From positions 2,604,001 to 2,668,000 of the forward strand of contig JAJFPB010000008.1 of assembly GCA_020881915.1 (NCBI GenBank): a stretch of 64,000 nucleotides of DNA. The letters are read 5' to 3'. Origin of the DNA: Paramyrothecium sp. XJ0827. Its lineage: Eukaryota; Ascomycota; Sordariomycetes; Hypocreales; Stachybotryaceae. Position numbers and translations under genes: made by a program. The notes under the pieces are model-generated. The model had not been told where the DNA came from, made no database searches, and was given only the letters and a program-made list of their open reading frames with translations. Positions 34,551 to 45,967 of this stretch are shown here, piece by piece. Each line of letters begins with the position of its first letter. Position 1 is the first letter of the stretch.

Positions 34551-37500
34551 TTAGATAAGGACTATGCGCCCAGCATTAATTACATATACAAGTGGAGTCC
34601 AGCCGCGATAATCTTCAGTATTAACATGGATATTTTGTCTTGCGAGGAGAAGCCGGACAATGGTTTCGTCCCCTATTTCGGCCGCACACGATAGTGGAGT
34701 CCGAGCGTTTTGATCTCGAATATTAACATCTATATCTCGTCTCGTGAGCAGAAGCCTGACGATGGCTTCATGCCCTGCTTTCGCAGCTTTCAATAACGGA
34801 GTACGGCCTTGATTATCTTGTGTGTTGATACTGACATCTTCTCTTGTGATGAGAAGCTTGGTAATAGCTTCTTGGTTTTGTGCGGCAGCAAAGGAGAGCG
34901 GCGTCTGACCGAACTGATCTTTCTCATCCACTTTGGCTTGTCCCTCGTTAAGAAGGAGTCGGAGACCCATCTCGTTCCCACTCGCCGCAGCAAGGCAGAG
35001 AGGAGTTTGATTGTCGCTATCAGCCAAATTGACTTGGATTCCCGTTTTCGCAATGAGGAGTTTGACGATTCCATTGTGGCCTCCTTCAACGGCTTCAGCT
35101 AATGGTGTCCTGCCTCGTACATCTTGCGTATTGATGTCGACCTCTTCCGAGGTCAAAAGCAGTTTAGCTATCTCCAGATAGCCTTTTCTTGCAGCTATGG
35201 AAAGAGCCGACTCTTCCGAAACATCATCTTTTGCATTGACGTTGACTCCATTCGCAGCAAGAAGGATCTTGACAATAGGTTCCTGCATTCCATCGACAGA
35301 GTACCACAGCGGCGTCCTTCCATCAAGATCTCTAGCATTAATATCCTGCCCTTTTTTGAGCATTGATTTCGTAATGTCTCTGATTCCAAAGCATGCTGCT
35401 AGATGCATCACGGTTGGGGCATGAAGCTGCCGTTTTCTCCGAATATACCATGTCCATGTATATCCATTATCACGGACTTTAATAAATGTTTCAAGCTTTG
35501 TCCAAGACCTTAAGAGTTTAAGAGTTAAATTGCTTCGGATTTTTTGAGCATGTTGATTCCAGTGACTTGCAGCGTAAATGTAAAACAGATGTGCAGGTGT
35601 GCTAGAGGCGACGGGATTTTCAGTATCCTTGGAATAGAATAACAGGTACGTCATGCAAGCTTCGGCAAGCTCTTTTTCTGCTAAAGGAAACCACTGTTCT
35701 CGAGTGGTTTCGAAAAATTGCTGTGTTGTATAATGAACCAGCCGAATGACCCTGCTCTGCTTGTCGATTGTGACCAGCCCAATGCAGCTCATCAGCATGA
35801 GATCAATGCTGGGAAGAGCTCTTTTATCAAGGCTTGTCGAGTCAGCTTCCACCGCAAGAGCATGCTGAAGCTCTTCAGGTGTGAGTTGGCGCTTTGCATG
35901 CGTAACCCATGCAAGAACTCGGTGAGCTAATTCGGAAAAGCCTGGTAATTGTGATTTGATGCGCTCCATCGCAATCTCATATGCATGGTGGTAAGCACTC
36001 GCACCGCTAGGAAATGCTTGAATAGCGTCCAGGACTGCTGCTTCAGAACATTTGTCGGCTAGAGATCTGATGTGTAGCTCCGCGAGGAGAAACCTAGATC
36101 ATGTGAGCATTTTTGTGAGACGTCAGGAACAGCTACCCACATTCCGTCAACAGAGCGGATGATAGCCTCAACCACCTTTTCACGCAGTTCCTGATTTGGC
36201 TGCACGAAGATGGGCAATCGTGATTCCTGGCTGTTGATGTATGCCCGAACATCTTTTTCCGTCGCACGTATCTCCAAAAAGATGCTATCTTCAAATTTCG
36301 CTTCAATCTGTCGGTGGAAGCGTGAGGTTGCAAAAATGTTGACGTGAGACCGAGTCTGGTGCTTGGAAATCTCAGCTAGAAGTTTCGCACGACGGTCGTT
36401 TGCATGGATTTCATCCAATGCATCGACTACGACGAATATTCTTGAAAAGCTGCGGATGACCAACTGCGTCATTTCGGCAATGTTCTGATCATGGAGTTGT
36501 GTCTTTAATTTCTTGTGCTCATCGTAATATTGTTTCAACTCATCAGGGAGGACCGGTAATGCCTGTGCAAGCTGCCTCAGAAGACTCGCGAGGAAGTGTC
36601 GAACTGTCTGCTCGGTTTGACGTTTATAGTTGCAGTACAGGTACGCGATGCCCACTCTCCGATCGTCACGGAAGTTTCTTTGCAAGTGGTCTACCACGAC
36701 GGAAGTCAAAACGGTCTTACCGGCGCCCGGAATGCCAGGACAGAACAATGTTTTGCCAGGAGTCTCAATCCACGTGCGAAATTCCTCGGTCTCTAGTAGC
36801 CAGTTGCCTGTTCCTGGTTGCCGGCTTGCGAAATGATCACTTTGCTCTGGGCCATAGTCAAAAGGAGTCAGCCAATTCAGAATTTCCCTGGCAACTTTGT
36901 CGTCTTGATGCTCGAAGATTTTCTTAGTATTCTCGGCCACCTCGACGACTGTATCATGTAAATCTACCAAAAACGATCAGCCGCCAACATAATGCGATAT
37001 ACACCTTCGAGAAATTTTTAAAGTTTCAGAATTTAACTAACCAGAGACAATGTCCTGAATCCTTCTTTCGTTCTCTACTTGCGTTGGAGGGATTCGGCCG
37101 AGCAATGCCTTAGCATAAGCCACCGCTGCCATGGCCGCGTAGCCTTGCCATTCCTTATTTTTATGCGAATCAGAGTAATCGCATATCCCGCGGATTACCA
37201 AGCACGGGAAGTGGTTCATTAGTCCGGCGGCTTCCATCTCAAAGCAAAGGACATCCCTTGTCTCGATGAGGATATCGCGTATTAGTGCGTCCTTCATGAG
37301 CGTATTTGCGGATGCTATGAGGCCATAATGTATAGCTGGATTGTCCTCGTCTTCAGTTCGTTTTCTTCGACTTATTAGAAGTAGTTCATCGTCACCGCAC
37401 TTTGTGCAACCGCACTCATCATTCGGCTGATGGATGACCTCGGGTCGATACAGCCGGTCACTGTTTGCAATGGGTCGTCCGTAATTCTTTCGTAGCCTCG

Positions 37501-38026
37501 GTTTCGTGTTTAAGATAGCACTGATTGAATCTTCAATCTGGTTTCCAGTATCCTCATACCGCGCTGCGAGGCCGTTGACCGCCGTGCGCAGAATTATAGG
37601 CGGTTGGTTCAAGAAGCCAGTTTCCTGAAACTGTTGGTTTTGTATGGCCTTGCCAAAGTCGTACTGAAACACACCGCCCTGCCCATTGTAGGGTGCACTC
37701 ACAACGATATCACCTAGGCGGATATCATGCTTTCGACTTGGGGCACCACCGCCGATACCAACTGCCAACCCAATCCGGACGTTGGGGAAAGTGCGTAACA
37801 TATCTTTGGCGGCCGCAGCGGCATTCGATGTGCCGTAACCACCTATTGGAAGGACAGTTATGACAACATTGTGCTTGCCTATCCTGCCTAGGGTGTATTC
37901 ATTGTCGTCATTTGTGGCCCTCGATTCGGGGTCTTCGTGCTCTTCGTCGAGGAAGGCACGGGCTGCTACATATTCGGTAGTGATAGCACAGATCCAGCCG
38001 ACAGTGTATATTTTGGGATCAAACAT
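34551..38026 (-). CDS. NLR-like protein: nucleoside-phosphorylase domain, NACHT, ankyrin repeats
   Basis: Three exons: 37042-38026, 36141-36963, 34551-36093, giving 1,116 residues. Intron 2 uses GTGGGT and restores GMFLLAELHIRSL. Residues 5-325 are a PNP/UDP-phosphorylase-type domain (VGWICAITTEYVAARAFLDE, GLAVGIGGGAPS, CFEMEAAGLMNHFPCLVIRG, CDYSDSHKN). A NACHT NTPase follows, with Walker A GIPGAGKT at 405-412 and Walker B FVVVDALDE at about 505-513, then a winged-helix-like linker. Residues 830-1116 hold eight 34-residue ankyrin repeats (TPL...AA..G....V..LL pattern) and a broken ninth. This is the architecture of fungal STAND/NLR receptors linked to non-self recognition and cell death. The protein is cytosolic. 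The start MFDPKIYTVGW is the family's usual start. Confidence 0.92.
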
Positions 38027-39066
38027 TCTGTATATCAATGAAACGGAATAGTGTGGGGGAACCTGGGGTGCAGGCGACTTCCATGACAAAACAAGAGAGA
38101 CAGAGATAAGAAAGAACTGTATTTTTTCCCGTGAGAGGGGTTTTGTTTTCTTTGGCGCAGCCTGATTGTGTCGCAGCCTCAGCCCTATACCTGGTCGCGT
38201 TGGCCATCCGAAGCCCAGCAGAGCCAATAGAAGGACGGATAAGAGCTAGATTATTCGCCAATCACACGTCGAGAATGACTCGAAGCCTAAAACATCTACA
38301 GATTTTTATTGTTTGTCGCATAGGTAAGCACGGAACACTGATAAAGAGGAACCAGTAATTATTAAACACCCGCAAAGGAATTATGCAGTATAGATGCCGT
38401 TTCTCGGCCTTCTGGATTCCCATTCTCGTGCTTTCTAGTAAGTCTACTTGAGTCTCCCTGGATAGGTTGGTAAAGAATGAGACAATCCTTTTGTTCACAG
38501 TCATGATAATTGACAGGGGGCTGGGCCGGTCGAATTTCCGTAGCAGTGGAAGAATTCATCATTTTCTTCCAGCAACCTTGTTGAGTTCTTTCGTACCCAA
38601 TTCACCAGGCAGACCCGCACTCTGCATTTCACCTAAACTCAAGATAATCAAGGAATTTCATGACCCTTCCCAAACACGTCCTCTGTTACACTCACATCCA
38701 CTTTTAAATGGACAGACTGTTCCTGGTATAGGGTAGCAAAATTTATCAGGGAGGCGCACCGTGGCAATGAGATTCGACGATTGAGACTTAATCAAGCTGT
38801 CACAACTCTGGACGTCCGATCTTGTAGCTAATCTCGTCGATATGCTCTCTGGGAATGGCGAGGATTTTTTACTCAAATTTCGTGGTGTAGAAAGTGCCGA
38901 CTTGTGACTGCGCCGGAAATGGAGAGTTTCGACCCGCATTAATTGAACCCCGGAAAATAGTCCATGCCGATGTAGCGTCCTTGCAATCTCCGCTTTTACC
39001 CTGCAATTTTCATAGATTGGCGATTATTGTTCTCGCCAACCCTACAACTAGGGTCATCGTCTCACA
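38027..39066. other. divergent intergenic region, NLR-like (-) / BMT6 (+)
   Basis: About 1.0 kb with no supported gene. It holds the 5' regions of both neighbours. Short frames here have no coding character. Confidence 0.5.
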
Positions 39067-40335
39067 ATGACAAAACATGAGCGCAAGGCGCAGTCGCAGC
39101 CAAAACACGGCCCGCCCTCGGTTAGCGGCGCCTCCAGGGCTCCGGCGCCTCTGCCCGTCCGCCGCCCTGAATGGAAAGGCCCCGGCTACATCAAGAAAGT
39201 ACCCCGGAAGCAACCGCCACAGGGCCAGGAAAAGGAAAACAACGTGAACATCTTGGATCAACTCGTCCCGGATGGCCTCCAACAAGTCCTGCTCGACATC
39301 TTCCGGGATACCTTTCCTGAGTCGGACGAATTTGATGCGTTGAAACCAGTCCTGCGGGAGATCAGGGAAGCTATAGCTCAAAGAGATTATGAAAAGGCAT
39401 TTGGAACAGAAGACTTTATGGAAAAGTACACCATTCGCTGGAGTCCTAGCAAAGCTTTGGCTTGTTCAAACGTATTAGCTTGGGTCTGCAGTGAATGGGA
39501 AGACCAAGAGTGGGTCAAACGGTTCAGCGATGATGATGCACAAGGCCTAGCAAATGTCCTCACATTTGGCCGAGGTGCCGCAGAACACATGGCTGTGATT
39601 ACAGTGCTCAAGCATCTTCATCCGAGCGCAGCTGGGCAGCAAGGCCGACAATTCTCCAACGAGGCAGAAGAGATTTCCGAAACCCTAGACTCCTTGGCCA
39701 TTTCGGAACCTCAGCCTACCTCTCAGAAGGTTCTGCTTAATATTTCCCAGGTTGACACGGCCAACTGGTCCGGTGTTCTCTCAAAGCTTCACAGCATATA
39801 CACAACTCCTCGCCCTCTTTCTAAATTCGCCAGCGCCAAAGCGCGGGCATCAAATAACTCATTTCTATCGCATGAAGCACTGACTTGGAAGTCCACAAAG
39901 CTCAGTGTCCTGGATTGCAGTATTGAGGATCTGCGCTCGATGATCGGCCCCGAACCCACACTGCTCACTCTCTTCTTCACCCTAAGCGATCTTTACGCCG
40001 TTTCGATACCTAAAACATCAGCGTTCTTGATGAAACTGACTGCGGCGGCGCCCAAGGGAAGCCTGCTGCTTATGGTAGACACTCCTGGAGCTTTGGTGGA
40101 GAGCAGGGTTCAGAGTGACGAAGAGGAGCCAAAGACATTCCCTTTGCACTGGCTGATGTACCAAATTTTGCTGCCTAAAAAGGTGCAAAGGGTGAAAAAG
40201 GGAGACGAGGAGGAGCCGGCGTGGGGAAAGCTGGCCGAGGAAGACAACTTCTCATTCCAACTATCGAAGAGTCTCCGGTTTCCTGTCAGTTTGGAGAACA
40301 TCAAGTTCCAGATGCATTTACTTGAGCGACGATAG
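39067..40335 (+). CDS. BMT6: 25S rRNA (uridine-N3)-methyltransferase
   Basis: A single exon of 422 residues beginning with a basic, Pro-rich N-terminus typical of nucleolar proteins. The body matches the fungal BMT6 family (Pfam Methyltransf_34, formerly DUF3115): YTIRWSPSKALACSNVLAWVC, the SAM-binding motif VLTFGRGAAEHMAVI, then TLFFTLSDLYAVSIPKTSAFLMKLT, and a C-terminal NIKFQMHLLERR. In yeast the enzyme modifies a uridine of 25S rRNA in the nucleolus. The SAM motif has FGRGAAE where relatives usually show FGGGAGAE, a conservative departure. It is a housekeeping gene unrelated in role to its neighbours. Confidence 0.88.
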   Translation: MTKHERKAQSQPKHGPPSVSGASRAPAPLPVRRPEWKGPGYIKKVPRKQPPQGQEKENNVNILDQLVPDGLQQVLLDIFRDTFPESDEFDALKPVLREIREAIAQRDYEKAFGTEDFMEKYTIRWSPSKALACSNVLAWVCSEWEDQEWVKRFSDDDAQGLANVLTFGRGAAEHMAVITVLKHLHPSAAGQQGRQFSNEAEEISETLDSLAISEPQPTSQKVLLNISQVDTANWSGVLSKLHSIYTTPRPLSKFASAKARASNNSFLSHEALTWKSTKLSVLDCSIEDLRSMIGPEPTLLTLFFTLSDLYAVSIPKTSAFLMKLTAAAPKGSLLLMVDTPGALVESRVQSDEEEPKTFPLHWLMYQILLPKKVQRVKKGDEEEPAWGKLAEEDNFSFQLSKSLRFPVSLENIKFQMHLLERR

Positions 40336-40819
40336 TATTCAGAAAGCTAAATACACTTCAAATGATGAGTCCATGCACCAGCCTTGCCCTGATGATCATC
40401 ACTACGAGCGACGTGTGTCACTGCAGCGGCGTCACAACCCTCTTAACATTGCCACCTTGCTCAAATGGAGAAGCAGTATACATTGCTTATTTTACATGCG
40501 GTGTTCAGATTATTCCCACTTGTGGGTGGAAATATCCCTGAGCATGAGAGACTACGCAACCTGAAAAGCGCATAGCTCATAACCTCCCGGTTTAGGACGA
40601 TGCACCCACACAGTCCATGCTTGGGACCTCAACCAAAGGAAACCTGTCGCAAGACACAGTCAACCTGATTCCATTCTGTCCTACAGGAATCTAGCTTCTG
40701 CCCTAACTTCAGTGAAGATGCGCCCATTTTGCAAGTAGTACAAGCCGGTAGGCATAGCTCATCAAAATGCATGGGGTGCTCCTCTGTGAGTGTCTAGTGG
40801 TCTATGTGGGAGAGATGCA
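40336..40819. other. intergenic, nothing recognised
   Basis: Gap between convergent ends. It probably contains the 3' UTRs of BMT6 and of the broken zinc-finger gene. Confidence 0.5.
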
Positions 40820-41950
40820 TCAAGAGAACTTGATGAGCTTCCGTCCTTGAAGGGTGATTCCAACATGCTGCTGCACCTTCTCAAACCTCATGAATGCGCA
40901 TGATTCGCTTTCCAAGTGACCAAAGAGCCCAGCGAGCGTTGAAAACTGCTTCCCGCACGCTGTTTTGTTGGGCAATGATACACCTTGCCCACGTGCGCCG
41001 CAGAGTTGAGATGCGAATTCAACCCAGCCACGGTGCCGAACTCTTTGTGGCACAGATAGCACTCGCAGTACTCCCCGTTATAGGCTCGCCCGGTCGCCGT
41101 ATACCTGGCGTCTCCTTCGTCCTGCTAGGTGATTGTCTTGTTGGTGATCAGGCCTCGCGAGTCGCGCTCCCGAACCATACGGAGAATTGTCGCACGGTTG
41201 AGCTGAGGAGCGCTAGGGCAAGAACCGGTTTCGATGTGGTTGACGACACCGCTGGCCGTGGTGTAACAAATCTTGCAGAAGGGACAGGGCACCGTCGTGC
41301 CACGGTGGATTTTGGAGTTGAGGTGCTAAGACAAGAGGAAGTCAGTGAGCAAGGCTTGCAAACGGAGATTACAGAGCTTGGGGGTTTCTGACCATTCTCA
41401 AATTGTTATCATTCGCGAAATGTAGGTCGCAAGATTTGCAGTAGTGTCTGAAGTGAGCTTTGGCCTTCATGTGCTGATCTGCTGCCGATTGCGTGCAGAA
41501 CATGGCGGTGCACATCTCGCATTGTGTTGTTGGCCGCCAGTGCTTGGTCGCGTTCATATGTTGCTCTGCTGCGTGTTGAGTGGCAAAGCTCTTGCTGCAC
41601 GTCTCGCAAGGGAACCGCGGCGCCCAGTGATCCGTATTGTTCATGTGTTGTTCGCAAGCTCTCCGGGTGCGAAAGGTCTTGGGGCACGTATCGCACTCTG
41701 GCCAGTGACTCTCATCCTCCATGTGGTATTCGTAACCAGACTGGAACGAGAATGATCCTGTACACAAGTGGCAATGAAAAATCTTCGGACACAGCAGAGG
41801 AATGAACTTGTGGTATGCGGATGGTGTAGAAAGTGAAGGCTGTTCCTGGTGTTCACCGTTGTGGTCTGCCCTTTGTTTGCGTGTTGGAAAACTTTTTGCA
41901 GAGACCGCCTTGCCTAAGGAATCAGGTAGCAGTCCACAAACAAGATCCAA
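40820..41950 (-). pseudogene. multi-C2H2 zinc-finger protein, broken
   Basis: On the minus strand 41393-41950 encodes zinc-finger units in the C-x2-C...H-x4-5-H style of fungal poly-zinc-finger proteins (ECDTCPKTFRTRRACEQHM, PCETCSKSFATQHAAEQHM, and others). After an intron 41326-41392 the frame continues (HLNSKIHRGTTVPCPFCKIC...NHIETGSC). It meets an in-frame TAG at 41125-41127, where relatives often have Trp, then reads on with homologous text (ECYLCHKEFGTVAGLNSHL). A one-base deletion near 40,968-40,973 moves the last finger (ACGKQFSTLAGLFGHLESES) to another frame ending at 40820. Two independent lesions make a functional full-length product unlikely. The true 5' end is not found: no in-frame ATG precedes the first finger without another exon. 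Confidence 0.7.
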
Positions 41951-42687
41951 TCAATGCCGTTTCCGCTTTCGCAGGCTTAGATGCAGGCTCCCGCAGAGAT
42001 GAGCCGTGTCGCCAACATGCATGACGCCAACGGTGAGTGATTGATCCGCGCACATGCCCATAGAACGGCATGGAAGAGCTCACAAAGCATATTTGCTCCC
42101 CCAAGCACATTACGTGATATGTTTGTATACTGGTCTCTATATGTCTGTTTTTACACGCCTTCATTATAGGGAAACAGGTGATGACCCGTATAACAAGGGT
42201 TTGCCACATTACAGTATACGATTACACCACTTCGCGTATTTTGATTTGGCAGTTAGAATGGGAACAACCACGCTGGTAGACTATTCCCTTCTTGATGATG
42301 TTGCTATCGAAAAGCTTGTCTTGATGCCAGCATCAGAGCCAGTGTCAATGTATCATCAGCCGCACCATCCATCCCACGTTTGTGCCCAGCCACTGCTGAT
42401 GCACACCTGCAAAGCATGGCGTGAAAAGCTGTGAATCCATTTTAGGCGAGGGGTTGGAAGGCCTCCTGCATATATAACACCCATTTAGAAACATGCCCTC
42501 ACTGCCAAACCGTAGTATCGACGCGGACCAATCTCATCAGCAGTACTTCGCCATAAGTTATAGAACACCACTAGCTATTTCAACCAGCGCCGCACCCTTC
42601 AAAGGTTTGGTTTCCAGAATTCAGTCCTTCAGAACAAAGTTGCAGCATTCAACCAAACAGGTGCCGCACTGCATCTCACAGCCAGCC
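41951..42687. other. intergenic; promoter of the 2EXR-type gene
   Basis: May include an unrecognised first exon of the zinc-finger pseudogene. A TATA box lies at 42471-42477. Otherwise nothing is recognised. Confidence 0.45.
42471..42477 (+). promoter_or_regulatory. TATA box (TATATAA)
   Basis: It lies only 16 bp before the ATG at 42493 but 211 bp before the ATG at 42688. This supports the downstream ATG as the true start, because transcription beginning about 30 bp after the box would miss the first ATG. Confidence 0.45.
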
Positions 42688-43458
42688 ATGGATCAACACA
42701 ATGAAGCAGGCCATACACATACCGGCTTTCTCAGCCTCGCTGGCGAACTTCGGAACCGTATATATGAACTGGTGCTAATACATGAAGATCCAATAAATCC
42801 CGGGCTTGCCTATAAGCAACGAGAAACAGTTACAATCGGCCTGCTCCTTACGAACAAAACCGTCTATCGTGAGGCTTCCTCAGTACTCTACAGCAGAAAC
42901 TGCTTCAGTTTCGCCACAAACTTGCCCCGCCAAGTCTCCAAGTTTCTCGAGCAGATTGGAAGCAACAATACGAGACATATACGACATGTTAATGTCGACT
43001 TTCCGCTGATTTCCCATCAGGAAGATGACAGTATCACTTTCGACGAGGACAGCACTGCTATCATCGAAAAGCTCAAGACCACATGTGTAAACTTAGCCAC
43101 ACTTTCGACATCTGTTGACATGATAAGCGATGCGGAATTCGTGCTGAGCCTCGTGGGCGACCATAAGCTTGCAATGGAGTTTCTGGACATGGTAAATAGT
43201 CGATTCAGGGCTCTTCCAACCGTCCAAGAGATCATCCTCGAGATTAGCGATCATATCCTGGATGAGGGCATTAGGAAACGGATGGACAGTTATGGATGGA
43301 CAATCAAGAAGCCACCTTTTGTAGCCTCGCCCAACAGCTTTTGTGACTTGGATGATATCTACTTTGGCGATGGTGGCTATGACGACGAAGGTTACTATCG
43401 TCATCGCTCCAGAGCCGCATATGACGATATCTACTATACGCATCGTAACTTCTGGTGA
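42688..43458 (+). CDS. 2EXR-type fungal protein
   Basis: A single exon of 256 residues from the ATG at 42688, which has the good context GCCATGG. The in-frame ATG at 42493 would add 65 residues of low-complexity text. The hallmark is FLSLAGELRNRIYELVL followed by ALYKQRE..., LLLTNKTVYREASSVLYSRNCFSF, the pattern of the 2EXR family common in plant-pathogenic ascomycetes and often mislabelled F-box-like. The C-terminus is Tyr/Asp/Gly-rich. No enzymatic function is known for the family. It has no signal peptide. Confidence 0.75.
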   Translation: MDQHNEAGHTHTGFLSLAGELRNRIYELVLIHEDPINPGLAYKQRETVTIGLLLTNKTVYREASSVLYSRNCFSFATNLPRQVSKFLEQIGSNNTRHIRHVNVDFPLISHQEDDSITFDEDSTAIIEKLKTTCVNLATLSTSVDMISDAEFVLSLVGDHKLAMEFLDMVNSRFRALPTVQEIILEISDHILDEGIRKRMDSYGWTIKKPPFVASPNSFCDLDDIYFGDGGYDDEGYYRHRSRAAYDDIYYTHRNFW

Positions 43459-44121
43459 CGTGTGTCGGGCTGAAAACTGCCAACACCACATGGTGTATTT
43501 ACCTCTAGTCAGAACTTGCTTATAGACCAGATTTCATACTGCGGAAGGTTCAAGAGACGATGTTCACGTACTGTAGGCTGAAGATAGCTTTTCGACATCC
43601 TCCCTTCGTGTTTCCATCCTTGACCACGTCGCGTCTCTATTGAGAAATCCGCCAAGGTCGCTCTCACTGTCCCTAGAGCTTTCTCCTCCTGCTGAACGTA
43701 CAACATAGCTTAGGCAAGTAAAGAACAAACCAAGTCACCAGTCAAAATTGACTATTGTGGAAAATAATAACCAATTGAATGACTTACTCGTAGTTTATGA
43801 AAACTCTCAAGTATCCTCTGCGACGTAGCCTGGCCTCCGTATCCGCTCAGCAATCGAAGTCGAATCACTCACAGAGCACGTCATCGCGCTAATAAGCCCG
43901 AGCCTCCACCTCGGATGCGGCCTGATAGGTGCCATTGTAGATCGCCTGGGGCAGAGGAAACTGATTCAATTGGATCCTTGGTTCAGACGCAGGATGATGC
44001 CATCTCCCAGCCGCATTGCTCGAGAAATCACGAAAGTGCCGCGATTGAAGCTCTTATACCAACCCTCTTCCGAACCCGCAACTTTCGTCTATACAACGTG
44101 GAAACAATATTCAACGCAATC
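43459..44121. other. intergenic; upstream of arylsulfotransferase-like gene
   Basis: No supported gene. An open frame runs into the next CDS from about 43,915, but its codon use and lack of family similarity argue that the protein starts at the signal peptide. Confidence 0.5.
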
Positions 44122-45818
44122 ATGAGATCCAGTCATTTACATACGCTTTTCCTATTGAGCAGTCTCACAACATCATCGTTGGCCGATTGGCAGTTTCGGT
44201 CGCGACCTGACTTCGCAGTGCCACGCCTAAATATCACGGTCCCCGCAGACGACCGCGTGGACGAAGGCTTCATTTTTGTGGCGCCCTACCCTGGCTTTGG
44301 AGAGTCTGCTTCTGGCCCAACCCAGCCAGGTGCTTACATCTACCGCGACGACGGCGAGCTCGTTTGGTCTGGGCTTGGCTATCATTCAGGATGGGTTGCC
44401 AATTTCGTGCCCGATACATGGAAAGGAAAGCCGTATCTTCGCGCATTTCAAGGTAGAATAGATGGAAGTCACGGCCGTATGTACGGCCACCATACCTTGC
44501 TTGGGAGCAATTATGAAGTCGCCAAAGTCGTCGGTGTGGGTGCACACAAGCTCGTTTCTGCCCATGAATTTCGCATCGTCAACGGCGAAACTGCACTTGT
44601 TGAAACTCCAATCCCCCGAATCACCTCATTGAAGCCATGGGGAGGTGATGATACCCAAAATTGGATTGTTTCGGGCGGCTTCCAAGGTAATCTTTCTTTC
44701 TCAATAACGTCGGAGATGCTAATGCTTGGCAACAGAAATAGATATTGAATCAGGCAAAGTCGTCTTCGAATGGGAGAGTCTTGACCATATTGACCCGAAA
44801 TGTATGTGGATGCTCCGCAGCTTAATTTCACATAAAATGTTCTTACGGATATCCAGATAGCGCATTTCCTCTTGGCTTTAGCGAAGGGCTGCCAGGCTCC
44901 GGCCGAAATGAGACGGACGCTTGGAACTACTTCCACGTCAATAGTGTCGACAAGGATGATGAGGGGAACTATCTGGTCTCTGCTCGGAATATCGCAGCTG
45001 TTTTGAAGATTAACGGAACTAGTGGAGAGGTTATCTGGCAACTCGGAGGCCTTAAGGGCGGGTCGAATTTCCAGTTGTCTTCGGAAGATCAATTCGCCTT
45101 CCAGCACCACGCACGATTCCATGGACGTTCCTCCGACGGCAGATATGAGATTATATCCTTGTTCGACAATGGAGCACATTCGGCGCGCGTCAAAACGCAC
45201 CCTTACTCTAGAGCGCGCATCTACCAGATTGACCATCACGACGCAACCGCCACAGCCATCAGAACCTTTGATGCGCCCGATCAACTCTCAGCCAGGACGC
45301 AAGGAAGTGTACAGATACTGCCGAATAAGAACGTCTTTGTGAACTGGGGACAAGAAGGGGCAGTGACCGAGTTCAACGACAAAGGCGAAGTTCTTTTCCA
45401 TAGCTACCTTGATTCGGCGCCTAATGGAGTCCTCGTACAGAGCTACCGTGGCTTCAGGGCCAACTGGACAGGATCGCCGAGCGAAGAGCCGGCGATTGTT
45501 GCATTCGGCAGCGCCAAGGATTATCTGGACGTTTATGTGTCTTGGAATGGCGACACCGAAACTGCAAAGTGGCGATTCTACGCTCACCGGCTTGGACAGG
45601 GTGAGGTTGAGCTACTGGGTGAATTTGAGCGCGAGGGCTTTGAAACACATGCCATCCTGAGAGTACACAAGCCTTCCGAGAACATTCTGATCAGTGCCGA
45701 GGCAATCGATAAGGAGAGCCGATCCTTGCGTCATACGCGGAAAGTCAAGATTTCGCGTGAGACCACTTTACCCCGGTTAGATACTGCAGCTTCTTGGTAC
45801 AGTTCCGAGGAGCTATAA
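44122..45818 (+). CDS. secreted arylsulfotransferase-like (ASST) protein
   Basis: Three exons: 44122-44686, 44736-44801, 44857-45818, giving 530 residues. The start is placed at the ATG of a clear signal peptide (MRSSHLHTLFLLSSLTTSSLA). The text matches the fungal arylsulfotransferase family (Pfam Arylsulfotran_2): RPDFAVPRLNITVP, GFIFVAPYPGF, GAYIYRDDGELVWSG, HEFRIVNGETALVE, DAWNYFHVNSVDKDDEGNYLVSAR, GEVIWQLGGLKGG and FQHHARFHGR. These form a beta-propeller. Bacterial ASST moves sulfate between phenols; the fungal activity is unproven. The gene runs convergent to the glycosyltransferase with 149 bp between stops. Confidence 0.88.
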
Positions 45819-45967
45819 GTATCTGTATGCAGCCTTCACGACAATCGATTGTGGTACTGGATATGGTTGTGAATGCGGCAGACCCAGCTGGTACGACGTC
45901 CGAGCTGCAAAACACTATAAATGTAAATTTGACAGAGCAATACATAGTCTACATAACAGATATGAAT

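Noticed and set aside
43915..44121. N-terminal extension of the arylsulfotransferase-like protein
   Set aside because: It would bury the clear signal peptide inside the protein, and the extension has no family similarity.
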